Below are positions 1 through 6,035 of a DNA stretch of 6,377 bases, piece by piece. The DNA is from Altererythrobacter sp. (GTDB taxonomy: Bacteria > Pseudomonadota > Alphaproteobacteria > Sphingomonadales > Sphingomonadaceae). The notes below the pieces were generated by a model. The model ran no database searches, was not told where the DNA came from, and saw only the letters and a list, made by a program, of their open reading frames with translations. Each line of letters opens with the position of its first letter. The first letter of the stretch is position 1. Both the position numbers and the translations under genes were made by a program. Location: assembly GCA_011524425.1 (NCBI GenBank), contig WTKI01000217.1:1-6377 (forward strand), in the 5' to 3' direction.

Positions 1-488
1 GTCAACTGCGAGACTTCGCCCTCTGCAATCACAGCGCTGGCATGGCTGAGGATTTTAAGGACCTTCAAGCTGCCATCTTCAGTCATCAGCTCAAACGCGC
101 GGCTGAACAGAAAGTCGCCGACCAGCACAGTGGCCGGATTACCGAAGATAATATTTGCTGCTGCTTTCCCGCGGCGCAGCTCGCTACCGTCTACAACGTC
201 ATCATGCAGCAAAGTGGCGGTATGAATAAATTCGACGGCTGCCGCGAGCTTGTGATGGCGCGTGCCTTGATAGCCGACAAGCTCAGCCCCAGCGAGCGTG
301 AGCATGGGTCGCAAGCGCTTTCCGCCGCCGGAAATCAGATGCCCTGCAAGACGCGGGATCAGCGGAATCTCACTTTGCATCCGGTCGAGAATGACCTGAT
401 TGACGGAGTTCATGCCGCTTGCAGTGAGCGATAGCATCGGCTCAAGTGAAGGGCGTTTGCGCGGTAGAGGAACGACTTCAGCGCTCAT
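1..488 (-). CDS. ispB: Long-chain polyprenyl diphosphate synthase (octaprenyl/decaprenyl type), N-terminal 162 residues, cut by the window edge
   Basis: The trans-prenyltransferase condenses isopentenyl diphosphate onto an allylic diphosphate to make the ubiquinone side chain; it acts in the cytosol. Reading the minus strand from an ATG at 488 gives an open frame with no stop before the left edge (about half of a family protein of roughly 330 residues). Seen: GGGKRLRP at residues 54-61, the first aspartate-rich motif DDVVD at 96-100 inside 'HTATLLHDDVVDGS', then RRGK and a conserved EGE..QL near 157-162. The residue five before the first Asp is Ala91, small as in long-chain enzymes. The second DDxxD lies outside the window. 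Sphingomonads use ubiquinone-10, so the product may be decaprenyl rather than octaprenyl diphosphate; that part is inference. An in-frame ATG at 500 would add four residues (MWLG). Neither start has a clear Shine-Dalgarno. ATG 488 is preferred because the protein would begin MSAEVVPLPRKRPS, a form I recall for this family. Confidence 0.93.
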   Translation of the reverse strand, partial: MSAEVVPLPRKRPSLEPMLSLTASGMNSVNQVILDRMQSEIPLIPRLAGHLISGGGKRLRPMLTLAGAELVGYQGTRHHKLAAAVEFIHTATLLHDDVVDGSELRRGKAAANIIFGNPATVLVGDFLFSRAFELMTEDGSLKVLKILSHASAVIAEGEVSQL

Positions 489-523
489 GCCAAGCCACAT
501 GGCGTTCGCATCGCTGCTTGGCA
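488..523. promoter_or_regulatory. Inverted repeat in the divergent prenyl synthase/chorismate mutase intergenic region
   Basis: TGCCAAGC at 488-495 and GCTTGGCA at 516-523 are perfect 8-bp complements separated by 20 nt. They fill most of the short gap (489-553) between the two divergent genes, so both promoters must lie in or near them. On the minus-strand transcript the right arm ends at the first base of the ATG at 488, so the structure could be a DNA operator or an mRNA hairpin at the start of the prenyl synthase gene. A nested GCCA/TGGC pair lies at 494-503. No convincing -35/-10 pair was found on either strand. The role is inferred. Confidence 0.35.
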
Positions 524-553
524 AGCGCGGATTTAGTGCTAGCTATGCAAGTA

Positions 554-862
554 ATGTCCGACGAAACGCATCCTTCATCTGCACCAGATCCGGTTCTTGC
601 CGGTTTCCGCAAGAGCATCGACAATATCGATGCTGCCCTGATTCACATGCTGGCCGAACGCTTTCGCATCACGCAAGCAGTGGGCGAATACAAAGCGAAA
701 GTCACACTTCCGCCCGCAGACCCGGATCGGGAAAAGCGGCAGATTGAAAGATTGCGCAGGCTCTCAGAAGAGGCTGATCTGGACCCGGAATTCAGCGAGA
801 AGTTCCTGCGGTTTATTATTGATGAGGTAATCCGCCATCACGAACAGGCGCGGTTAAAGTAA
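554..862 (+). CDS. Chorismate mutase, AroQ class (monofunctional, about 102 residues)
   Basis: It converts chorismate to prephenate, the first step towards phenylalanine and tyrosine, in the cytosol. The all-helical AroQ fold is recognised by gap-free alignment from memory with the E. coli P-protein mutase domain at a constant offset of 8. Arg19, Arg36, Lys47, Asp56, Arg59 and Glu60 match E. coli Arg11, Arg28, Lys39, Asp48, Arg51 and Glu52, so the active site is almost complete. The Gln88 position falls on His96, next to Glu97. The length is that of a free-standing mutase; there is no fused prephenate dehydratase or dehydrogenase and no signal peptide. The start is uncertain: ATG 554 gives MSDETHPSS, ATG 545 adds three residues, and GTG 536 adds six. 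No Shine-Dalgarno precedes any of them. The frame stays open to an ATG at 446, but that would overlap the divergent gene and adds unrelated sequence. Confidence 0.9.
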   Translation: MSDETHPSSAPDPVLAGFRKSIDNIDAALIHMLAERFRITQAVGEYKAKVTLPPADPDREKRQIERLRRLSEEADLDPEFSEKFLRFIIDEVIRHHEQARLK

Positions 863-878
863 AGCCCTTACTCCGCGC
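848..878. terminator. Possible bidirectional terminator hairpin across two convergent stop codons
   Basis: GCGCGG (848-853) pairs with CCGCGC (873-878). Inside it GTAA (859-862) pairs with TTAC (868-871) around the loop AGCCC. The stop codons of the chorismate mutase (860-862) and of the histidine kinase (868-870, minus strand) both sit in the inner stem. There is no T-run after either side, so this is not a textbook intrinsic terminator, but it is the only structure available in the 5-bp gap between the two convergent genes. Confidence 0.35.
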
Positions 879-2385
879 GCGGCAGGCTCAACTTGACCAG
901 CAAGCCGCCTAAATCCTCGCTTTCAGCAAGCTCAACTGAGCCGCCGTAAATCTCTGCAACGTCGCGCACGATCGCAAGGCCAAGCCCGGTGCCCGGCTTG
1001 CTTGTGTCCAGCCGCGCCCCGCGATCAAAAATCCGCTCGCGTTCAGCTTCTGGAATGCCTGCGCCATCATCCTCCACCCAAGTGACGCATTGCTTGGATT
1101 CCGGTTCAGCATCAAGTGTCACGAATACGCTGCCGCCGCCATATTTGGCAGCGTTCTCAATCAGATTGCCGAGAATCTCATCCAAGTCTTGCCGCTCCAT
1201 CGTGACAAGCGTCCCGTCCTTGCCATCAATGTCAAAGCGCACGTTCTTATAGAGCCGTTCAACCGCGCGCTGCACTGCCCTTGCGCTTTCGCCAATCGGC
1301 GTTCGGGCATGGCCGACAGCACGGCGTCCCACAGCTCTTGCCCGCGCCAGATGGTGATCCACATGGCGCTGCATAGTGCGAGTTTCGCGAATAACCGCAT
1401 CGCCCAAATCAGGTGCTTTAGCAGTAGCAGCATTGGTCAGCACAGTAAGCGGCGTCTTCAAGGCGTGGGCCAGATTGCCCGCATGCGTGCGTGCTTCTTC
1501 TGCCTGTTTCTCGGAGTGATCGAGGAGCGCATTAAGCTCGTCAACCAATGGCTCAACCTCGGTTGGAAGCGGGTCTGTAATCCGGTTTGCGCCGGTCGTC
1601 CGCAACCGCTGGATCGCTAAGCGGACCCGTCGCAGAGGCGACAAGCCATAGCGGATTTGCAGCAGTGTCATGAAGAACAGCCCGAGCCCGAGGACCACAA
1701 AACTCCAGATCAGGATGGACCGAATCCGGTTGATCTGAAAGTCGAGTTCGCCGCGCGCCGATGCGACAGTGAACCACCACTGTGTTTCACTGCCAGGCAA
1801 AATAACAGAGCGCTCGGCAACCCTTAGTGGTTCAGAATCGAACTGATCCGAATCATAAATGTGCACTTCATTATCTATGTGATCGGCCCGAACTTCCAGG
1901 CTGCGATCCCAAAGCGACCGGCTAGCGAAATCCTCTCGCCCTTCGCCGCTTATCTGCCAGTAAAGCCCGCTACCCGGCTCAAGGAAGCGCTGGTCGCCCA
2001 ATGCACGGTAGAACGAGACTTCTCCCCCGGGCTGCACTTCGGCCGATGCGATCATGGCGGTGAGCATATAGTCGAGCTGCTCATCGAAGTTGCGCTCGAC
2101 CAAATTGACCAGACTGCGTTCAAGCGCGACCCCGCCGCCTAGCAGCAGGATCAGGATCCAACCCGCAGCAATCAGCGCCATTCGCCGCGCCAAGCTGCCT
2201 TGGCTTGCGACTTCCCTTACAGCATCGGCTGTGCTTTCCTCATGCACTAAGGCGTCAGCAGACGCTGCATCAACGCTCCCGAATTCATCGGGTGATCCTT
2301 CGCGCGTTCGCTCAGAGCTGCCGTTGCCAGCGACGTCAGGCTCTTGGAGCGTCTGCGGGGTCGTCGAGGCTGTAACCGAGGCCAC
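868..2385 (-). CDS. PhoQ-like sensor histidine kinase
   Basis: This inner-membrane kinase should phosphorylate the response regulator encoded just upstream. With the GTG at 2385 it has 505 residues: an acidic Ser/Ala-rich N-terminus (1-65), a membrane helix (about 69-88), a periplasmic sensor region (about 90-221) with an acidic stretch at 168-185, a second helix (about 224-242), a HAMP-like linker (to about 296), the phospho-acceptor box NLAHALKTPL with His307, an N-box (LGNLIENAAKYG, 405-416), G1 DDGAGIP (439-445) and G2 GTGLGL (465-470). The 'HxLKTPL' form of the histidine box resembles PhoQ more than the EnvZ-type HELRTP. The GTG start overlaps the end of the regulator gene by 50 bp and has no Shine-Dalgarno. 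Alternatives are GTG 2247, TTG 2193 (AAGG four bases before it) and ATG 2181, directly before the first helix. The catalytic core is secure; the first 65 residues and the signal sensed are not. Confidence 0.93.
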   Translation of the reverse strand: MASVTASTTPQTLQEPDVAGNGSSERTREGSPDEFGSVDAASADALVHEESTADAVREVASQGSLARRMALIAAGWILILLLGGGVALERSLVNLVERNFDEQLDYMLTAMIASAEVQPGGEVSFYRALGDQRFLEPGSGLYWQISGEGREDFASRSLWDRSLEVRADHIDNEVHIYDSDQFDSEPLRVAERSVILPGSETQWWFTVASARGELDFQINRIRSILIWSFVVLGLGLFFMTLLQIRYGLSPLRRVRLAIQRLRTTGANRITDPLPTEVEPLVDELNALLDHSEKQAEEARTHAGNLAHALKTPLTVLTNAATAKAPDLGDAVIRETRTMQRHVDHHLARARAVGRRAVGHARTPIGESARAVQRAVERLYKNVRFDIDGKDGTLVTMERQDLDEILGNLIENAAKYGGGSVFVTLDAEPESKQCVTWVEDDGAGIPEAERERIFDRGARLDTSKPGTGLGLAIVRDVAEIYGGSVELAESEDLGGLLVKLSLPRAE

Positions 2386-3013
2386 GGATTGTTGTGATCA
2401 CTTCTGCGCCGAGTTTTTTGCGGATGCGCGTTACGAACACTTCAATAGTGTTTGAATCGCGGTCGAAATCCTGATCATAAATATGTTCGATCAGTTCAGT
2501 GCGGCTGACGACCTTGCCTTTGTGGTGCATGAGGTAGCTCAGCAGCTTGTATTCCTGCGCTGTCAGCTTGACCGGCTCGCCTTCCAGCGTCACGCGGCCA
2601 GAGCGTGTGTCCAATCTGACATTGCCAGCCGTCAGTTCAGATGAACTGTTACCGGAAGCACGACGAATGAGCGCCCGCAGCCGCGCGATAAGCTCTTCTG
2701 TCTGGAATGGTTTGGCGAGGTAATCGTCTGCGCCTGCATCCAGTCCGGCCACCTTGTCTGACCAGCTGTCACGCGCAGTCAGCACCAACACCGGGAAATC
2801 CCGTCCTTCCTTGCGCCACATGCCCAGAACCGACAGGCCGTCGATCTCCGGTAGACCCAAATCGAGAATAACAGCGTCATAATCTTCTGTGCTGCCAAGG
2901 AAATGGCCGTCTTCACCATCGGTCGACAAATCGACCGCATAGCCGTTTTGCTCGAGCGTCGATTTAAGCTGTTGTCCCAGCGTGGGTTCGTCTTCGACAA
3001 TCAGGATACGCAT
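2336..3013 (-). CDS. OmpR/PhoP-family response regulator
   Basis: This 225-residue DNA-binding regulator is the likely partner of the adjacent histidine kinase. The receiver domain (1-116) has the acidic pair Glu7/Asp8 (IVEDEP), phospho-acceptor Asp51 (VILDLGLP), Thr79 (VLTA) and Lys101 (KPF), so phosphorylation should be functional. The C-terminal winged helix (about 125-217) has the recognition-helix signature SNTIEVFVTRIRKKLG (187-202) and ends in TIRGLGYSL. AGGTGG six bases before the ATG fixes the start. The order PepSY protein, regulator, kinase, all on the minus strand, suggests one operon. A 116-bp gap separates it from the PepSY gene, so it may also have its own promoter. It resembles the PhoP/QseB branch; I do not assign a symbol because the regulon cannot be seen. 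Confidence 0.95.
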   Translation of the reverse strand: MRILIVEDEPTLGQQLKSTLEQNGYAVDLSTDGEDGHFLGSTEDYDAVILDLGLPEIDGLSVLGMWRKEGRDFPVLVLTARDSWSDKVAGLDAGADDYLAKPFQTEELIARLRALIRRASGNSSSELTAGNVRLDTRSGRVTLEGEPVKLTAQEYKLLSYLMHHKGKVVSRTELIEHIYDQDFDRDSNTIEVFVTRIRKKLGAEVITTIRGLGYSLDDPADAPRA

Positions 3014-3129
3014 GAATTTCCACCTTTATTCAGGCTTGATCGTTATGTTGTAAAAACTTTGCGCCAATGCGTGATCAGGGTCAAGCAAGCGCGCGAAAGG
3101 GCTGTGCGCAGCTTTGCCTTGCGAGAGGC
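3014..3129 (-). promoter_or_regulatory. Spacer between PepSY and response regulator genes, possible internal promoter
   Basis: These 116 bp are long for an intra-operon gap. They hold a T/A-rich stretch (3043-3060), the regulator's ribosome binding site, and TTCAGGCTTGAT at 3029-3040 (plus-strand reading), which nearly repeats TTCAGCTTGAT at 3497-3507 upstream of the PepSY gene. A small GCTG/CAGC stem (3101-3112) lies nearer the PepSY stop. The shared motif could be a site for the regulator itself; this is inference. Confidence 0.3.
3020..3025 (-). promoter_or_regulatory. Shine-Dalgarno of the response regulator gene
   Basis: The minus strand reads AGGTGG here, six bases before the ATG at 3013. 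It is one of only two strong ribosome binding sites in the window, and it fixes the start so that the receiver domain begins MRILIVEDEP. Confidence 0.75.
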
Positions 3130-3435
3130 TTAACGGGAGCGATTGATGATACGGCCAGTGCGCGCGTCGACATCGACGAATGTGACGCGACCGTCCTTGA
3201 TAAATTTGAGACGATAAGCACGCGCTGTACTGTCATAGGCTGGCCCGAGATATTGTGCGCCGCGCATCTGAGGGAGAACACGCGATTCAATCTGGCGCAG
3301 AGACAGCACGTTGCCGGCCTTCATTTCCTTGCGTGCTTCGCCCTGATCAGAGCGCGATTGTGCAAAGGCAGGTGCGCTCGCAAGCGTTGCGAGAGCCATG
3401 GCCATTGCAGCCAGAATGGAAAATGCGCGTTTCAT
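3130..3435 (-). CDS. Secreted PepSY-domain protein
   Basis: A 101-residue exported protein. It has a clear Sec signal peptide: MKR, a hydrophobic core at about 4-20, then APAFA with likely cleavage after Ala25. The mature part is one PepSY-type domain (about 43-98): LSLRQIESRVLPQM, then YLGPAYD, YRLKFIKDGRVTFVDVDARTG and a short basic tail. PepSY domains are small periplasmic or extracellular modules, first noted as inhibitory parts of peptidase propeptides, and are often encoded beside two-component systems. Here it is the first gene of the minus-strand cluster ahead of the response regulator and kinase, so it may modulate the sensor or be one of its main targets; both are inferences. The ATG at 3435 has only a weak AGG upstream, but the signal peptide supports this start. 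No catalytic residues are expected or seen. Confidence 0.85.
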   Translation of the reverse strand: MKRAFSILAAMAMALATLASAPAFAQSRSDQGEARKEMKAGNVLSLRQIESRVLPQMRGAQYLGPAYDSTARAYRLKFIKDGRVTFVDVDARTGRIINRSR

Positions 3436-3563
3436 GGTGCCTGTTTGCCTAAACCCAAAGCGTTGAACAAGGTCTGAATGTGCTGCCTTTTCTCTGTTCA
3501 GCTTGATTAAGGGGCATTCAGACTCTTGCCGCCCTTAACGCAAGCTCCTAACGCGCGGGCGTT
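3436..3563. promoter_or_regulatory. Divergent promoter region between PepSY cluster and ABC-F gene, with inverted repeat
   Basis: This 128-bp region must hold the promoters for both directions. GTCTGAATG at 3473-3480 (preceded by G3472) and CATTCAGAC at 3515-3523 form a perfect 9-bp inverted repeat with arms 34 bp apart. TTCAG also occurs twice in direct orientation, at 3497-3501 and 3517-3521, exactly 20 bp apart (about two helical turns), an arrangement that OmpR-family dimers can use. An in-frame TAA at 3549 lies just before the ABC-F start. I could not fix -35 and -10 elements with confidence. Confidence 0.4.
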
Positions 3564-5372
3564 ATGGCGCAACCTCCGATACTTTCTTGGGAAGGTCTCG
3601 GCCTCCAGCAAGGGGGACGATGGCTGCTGGGCGGTCCGGATCGCGATGATCTGGACCTGCATATCGGACCGCGTGACAGGCTCGCGCTGATCGGGCGCAA
3701 TGGTGCTGGCAAGACCACTTTGCTCAAACTGATCGATGACCGCATCGAAGCGGATCGCGGCATGCGCAAGATCAAGCCGGGGACGCGGATCGTGTTTCTC
3801 GAGCAAGAGCCGGATTTCAAGGGCTATGAGACGCTGATGGATTTCGCGCTGGCTGGAGATGATGCACCTGCAGCGCATGAAGTCGAAGCCATCGCTGGCC
3901 AGCTCGGGATTGCAATGGATCGGCCCGCTTCCACTGCAAGCGGCGGCGAGAAGCGGCGTGCAGCCATTGCCCGCGCGCTGGCTATGGACCCTGATATCCT
4001 GCTACTTGACGAGCCGACCAACCATCTCGACCTGAGCGCGATTGACTGGCTGGAGGATTGGCTGAATCGCTACAAAGGCGCGTTCATCACAATCAGTCAC
4101 GATCGGACGTTTCTCAAGCGATTGACCCGAGCGACCTTATGGCTCGACCGCGGAATTGTAAGGCGCAAGGAAGTCGGCTTTGGCGGCTATGAGGCATGGG
4201 AAGAGCAAGTCTATGCCGAGGAAGCCCGCGCTGCTGAAAAGCTGGATGCCAAGCTCAAGATCGAAGCGCATTGGCTGGAACGCGGCGTTACCGCTCGGCG
4301 CAAGCGCAATCAGGGCCGGCTTGAGAAACTTTGGGAAATGCGCGCGGCCCGCGCTGCAATGATTTCTGATAGCGGTACTGCCAAGCTGAAGCTTGCCAAT
4401 GATGACGCGTTCAAATCGAAGTCCGTGATTGTCGCTGAAAGCGTTTCGAAGAGCTTTGGCGAACGCGCTGTCATCAAGGATTTTTCTTTGCGCGTGCAGC
4501 GCGGCGACCGGATCGGCATTGTCGGCGCTAACGGTGCTGGCAAGACGACGCTGCTGAAGATGCTGACGGGCGAACTGGTCCCTGACAGCGGCTCGGTGAC
4601 GATTTCGAACAAGCTTTCGGGTGTTATGATCGACCAGCAGCGCAGCCTGTTGGGGCGCGGCAAGACTGTCCGTGAAGTGCTCGCGGAAGGCGGCGACTGG
4701 ATCGATGTTCAAGGCAATCGCAAGCATGTTCAAGGCTACCTCAAAGAGTTTCTGTTCGATCCTAAGATCGTCGATAGCCCGGTCGATGCACTATCCGGCG
4801 GGGAGCGTTCGCGGCTGCTGCTCGCGAGAGAATTTGCGCGGACTGCCAACCTCTTAGTGCTCGATGAGCCCACCAATGATCTCGATCTGGAAACGCTGGA
4901 TCTTCTGCAAGAGGTGATCGCAGATTTTGACGGCACGGTTCTGATCGTCAGCCATGATCGCGACTTCCTTGATCGCACTGTCACCATTACGCTGGGCCTT
5001 GACGGTTCCGGCCGCGTCGACATTGTCGCTGGCGGGTACGAGGACTGGGAAGCAAAGCGCCGCAAGCCCGTTATCGGCAAAGCGAAGGCGAGTAAGCCAA
5101 GCGAGGCTACAAACCCGCCACCATCCGCACCCCCTCCAAAGTCTGACAAACTCTCTTACAAGGACCAGCGCGACTACGAGTTGCTGCCCGCGCGGATCGA
5201 AGAGCTGGAAAGCGCCATTGCCAAAGGCGAAGCAATCCTGTCCGACCCTGACCTCTACACTTCCGACCCTCAGAAATTCGCAACGATTTCCAAGGGATTG
5301 GAGAACGCCCGCACGGAAAAGGACCAGGCCGAAGAGCGTTGGCTAGAGCTCGCGGAACGCGTGGAAGGCTAA
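3564..5372 (+). CDS. ABC-F family ATPase, Uup-like
   Basis: A soluble 602-residue protein with two ATP-binding cassettes and no membrane segments, so not a transporter. Cassette 1: Walker A GRNGAGKT (44-51), signature SGGEK (126-130), Walker B LLLDEP with Glu150, and SHD with His179. Cassette 2: GANGAGKT (321-328), LSGGERSR (410-417), LVLDEP with Glu435, and SHD with His464. All catalytic residues are present in both. The linker between them carries ARRKRNQGRLEKL (244-256), the basic ARRxRNxGR signature I associate with Uup. A Pro/Lys-rich stretch (about 500-530) leads to a C-terminal coiled-coil-like domain (about 531-602), also Uup-like. ABC-F proteins act on ribosomes; Uup has been linked to branched DNA intermediates and to relief of ribosome stalling or assembly defects. 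The start is limited by a TAA at 3549; ATG 3564 is the first start after it but has no Shine-Dalgarno. Nothing suggests an antibiotic-resistance type. Confidence 0.93.
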   Translation: MAQPPILSWEGLGLQQGGRWLLGGPDRDDLDLHIGPRDRLALIGRNGAGKTTLLKLIDDRIEADRGMRKIKPGTRIVFLEQEPDFKGYETLMDFALAGDDAPAAHEVEAIAGQLGIAMDRPASTASGGEKRRAAIARALAMDPDILLLDEPTNHLDLSAIDWLEDWLNRYKGAFITISHDRTFLKRLTRATLWLDRGIVRRKEVGFGGYEAWEEQVYAEEARAAEKLDAKLKIEAHWLERGVTARRKRNQGRLEKLWEMRAARAAMISDSGTAKLKLANDDAFKSKSVIVAESVSKSFGERAVIKDFSLRVQRGDRIGIVGANGAGKTTLLKMLTGELVPDSGSVTISNKLSGVMIDQQRSLLGRGKTVREVLAEGGDWIDVQGNRKHVQGYLKEFLFDPKIVDSPVDALSGGERSRLLLAREFARTANLLVLDEPTNDLDLETLDLLQEVIADFDGTVLIVSHDRDFLDRTVTITLGLDGSGRVDIVAGGYEDWEAKRRKPVIGKAKASKPSEATNPPPSAPPPKSDKLSYKDQRDYELLPARIEELESAIAKGEAILSDPDLYTSDPQKFATISKGLENARTEKDQAEERWLELAERVEG

Positions 5373-5392
5373 CCAACCGGCACAAAGAGGTT

Positions 5393-5414
5393 GCCCGGGA
5401 ATATTATCCCGGGC
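5393..5414. terminator. Hairpin between convergent ABC-F and DUF4199 genes
   Basis: GCCCGGGA (5393-5400) and TCCCGGGC (5407-5414) are perfect 8-bp complements around the loop ATATTA. The hairpin begins 20 bases after the ABC-F stop and 24 bases past the end of the DUF4199 gene, so it can serve both. No T-tract follows in either direction, so termination strength is uncertain. Its place between two convergent genes is the main support. Confidence 0.6.
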
Positions 5415-5438
5415 GCATGGGTAACAAGATACCGCAGT

Positions 5439-5975
5439 TCAACCATTTGCCCGTGCGGGAAGCACTTTCGGGTTCTTCAAAACGAAAGCAGAAATCAGCG
5501 CTACAATCAATCCCACCGGAAATATCTCGATGAATGTAATCGGCAAGCGGAACAGCGGATTGTTGTACATCGCCATATTCTCTTCAATCGTATCGCGCTG
5601 CGCGGCATAATCAGCTTCGGAAAGCTCCTGCGCATCCAAGCTGGCAAGCATGCTGTTTTTGTAAGTCTCAACAAACGCAAAGTCAGTCGCGTGCAAAAAC
5701 GCTTCCCATGTCACCATATAAAAAACGCCGGCAACCGCGGCGATGCCGATACCTACGCCAGCAGCCTGCGAAAACTTGATCACGCCGCCATGTTCGACAT
5801 CGCGAAAGCGCTTGATCCCTATGAAGACTAAAGAGAGTACCGCCAGCATAACAGCATAGCCGGCCAGTTCTGATGAAGAGAGGTCATCAGTGCCCATCAC
5901 CATCATGACCGCCAGCATGAATGCGATTACGACGACGCCGATAATACCACCATAAATGAGAGAATAACGAAACAT
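5439..5975 (-). CDS. DUF4199-type integral membrane protein
   Basis: A 178-residue hydrophobic protein of unknown function. Four membrane helices are visible at about 6-27, 37-54, 70-92 and 143-166. Between helices 2 and 3 is the short loop GIKRFRDVEHGG, and between helices 3 and 4 a larger polar loop of about 50 residues (93-142), rich in Asp, Glu, Ala and Gln. This four-helix plan, with the 'IKRFRD..GG.I.F..A' loop, is what I associate with DUF4199; the assignment is by recall, not by search. A strong AAGGAGAT before the ATG fixes the start. The gene follows a LuxR-type regulator gene on the same strand after a 103-bp gap that carries a dyad, so it may be that regulator's target or its membrane partner. 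No catalytic motif was seen. Confidence 0.75.
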   Translation of the reverse strand: MFRYSLIYGGIIGVVVIAFMLAVMMVMGTDDLSSSELAGYAVMLAVLSLVFIGIKRFRDVEHGGVIKFSQAAGVGIGIAAVAGVFYMVTWEAFLHATDFAFVETYKNSMLASLDAQELSEADYAAQRDTIEENMAMYNNPLFRLPITFIEIFPVGLIVALISAFVLKNPKVLPARANG

Positions 5976-5980
5976 TGCAC

Positions 5981-5988
5981 ATCTCCTT
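5981..5988 (-). promoter_or_regulatory. Shine-Dalgarno of the DUF4199 gene
   Basis: The minus strand reads AAGGAGAT, with the AGGAG core seven bases before the ATG at 5975. It is the strongest ribosome binding site in the window and settles the start codon. It also suggests the gene is translated independently of the upstream LuxR gene. Confidence 0.8.
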
Positions 5989-6035
5989 TTATTGGACGAG
6001 CAATCCTTCCCTCATCTGGTGCGCTAATCCTATCG

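Noticed and set aside
42..747. Plus-strand open frames at 42-434 and 400-747
   Set aside because: They run antisense to the prenyl synthase or out of frame with the chorismate mutase, and their translations show no family motifs, while the competing frames have clear catalytic motifs.
1090..1620. Long plus-strand open frame (176 codons) inside the histidine kinase gene
   Set aside because: The opposite strand encodes the H-box, N-box and G-boxes of the kinase here; the plus-strand translation has no recognisable domain and is a GC-rich shadow.
2920..2937. CGGTCGA/TCGACCG hairpin with a 4-base loop inside the response regulator gene
   Set aside because: A 7-bp stem with a small loop is expected about twice by chance in a window of this size, and here it encodes ordinary receiver-domain residues (about 27-32).
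3101..3112. GCTG/CAGC stem after the PepSY gene as an attenuator
   Set aside because: Only four base pairs and no T-run; too weak to call as a terminator or attenuator.
4137..5149. Minus-strand open frames at 4137-4733 and 4736-5149 under the ABC-F gene
   Set aside because: They mirror conserved cassette sequence on the plus strand, lack ribosome binding sites and have no motifs of their own.
3564..5372. ABC-F gene as an antibiotic-resistance determinant or transporter
   Set aside because: The linker and C-terminal coiled coil are Uup-like, there are no membrane helices, and the genes around it are chromosomal housekeeping or regulatory genes.
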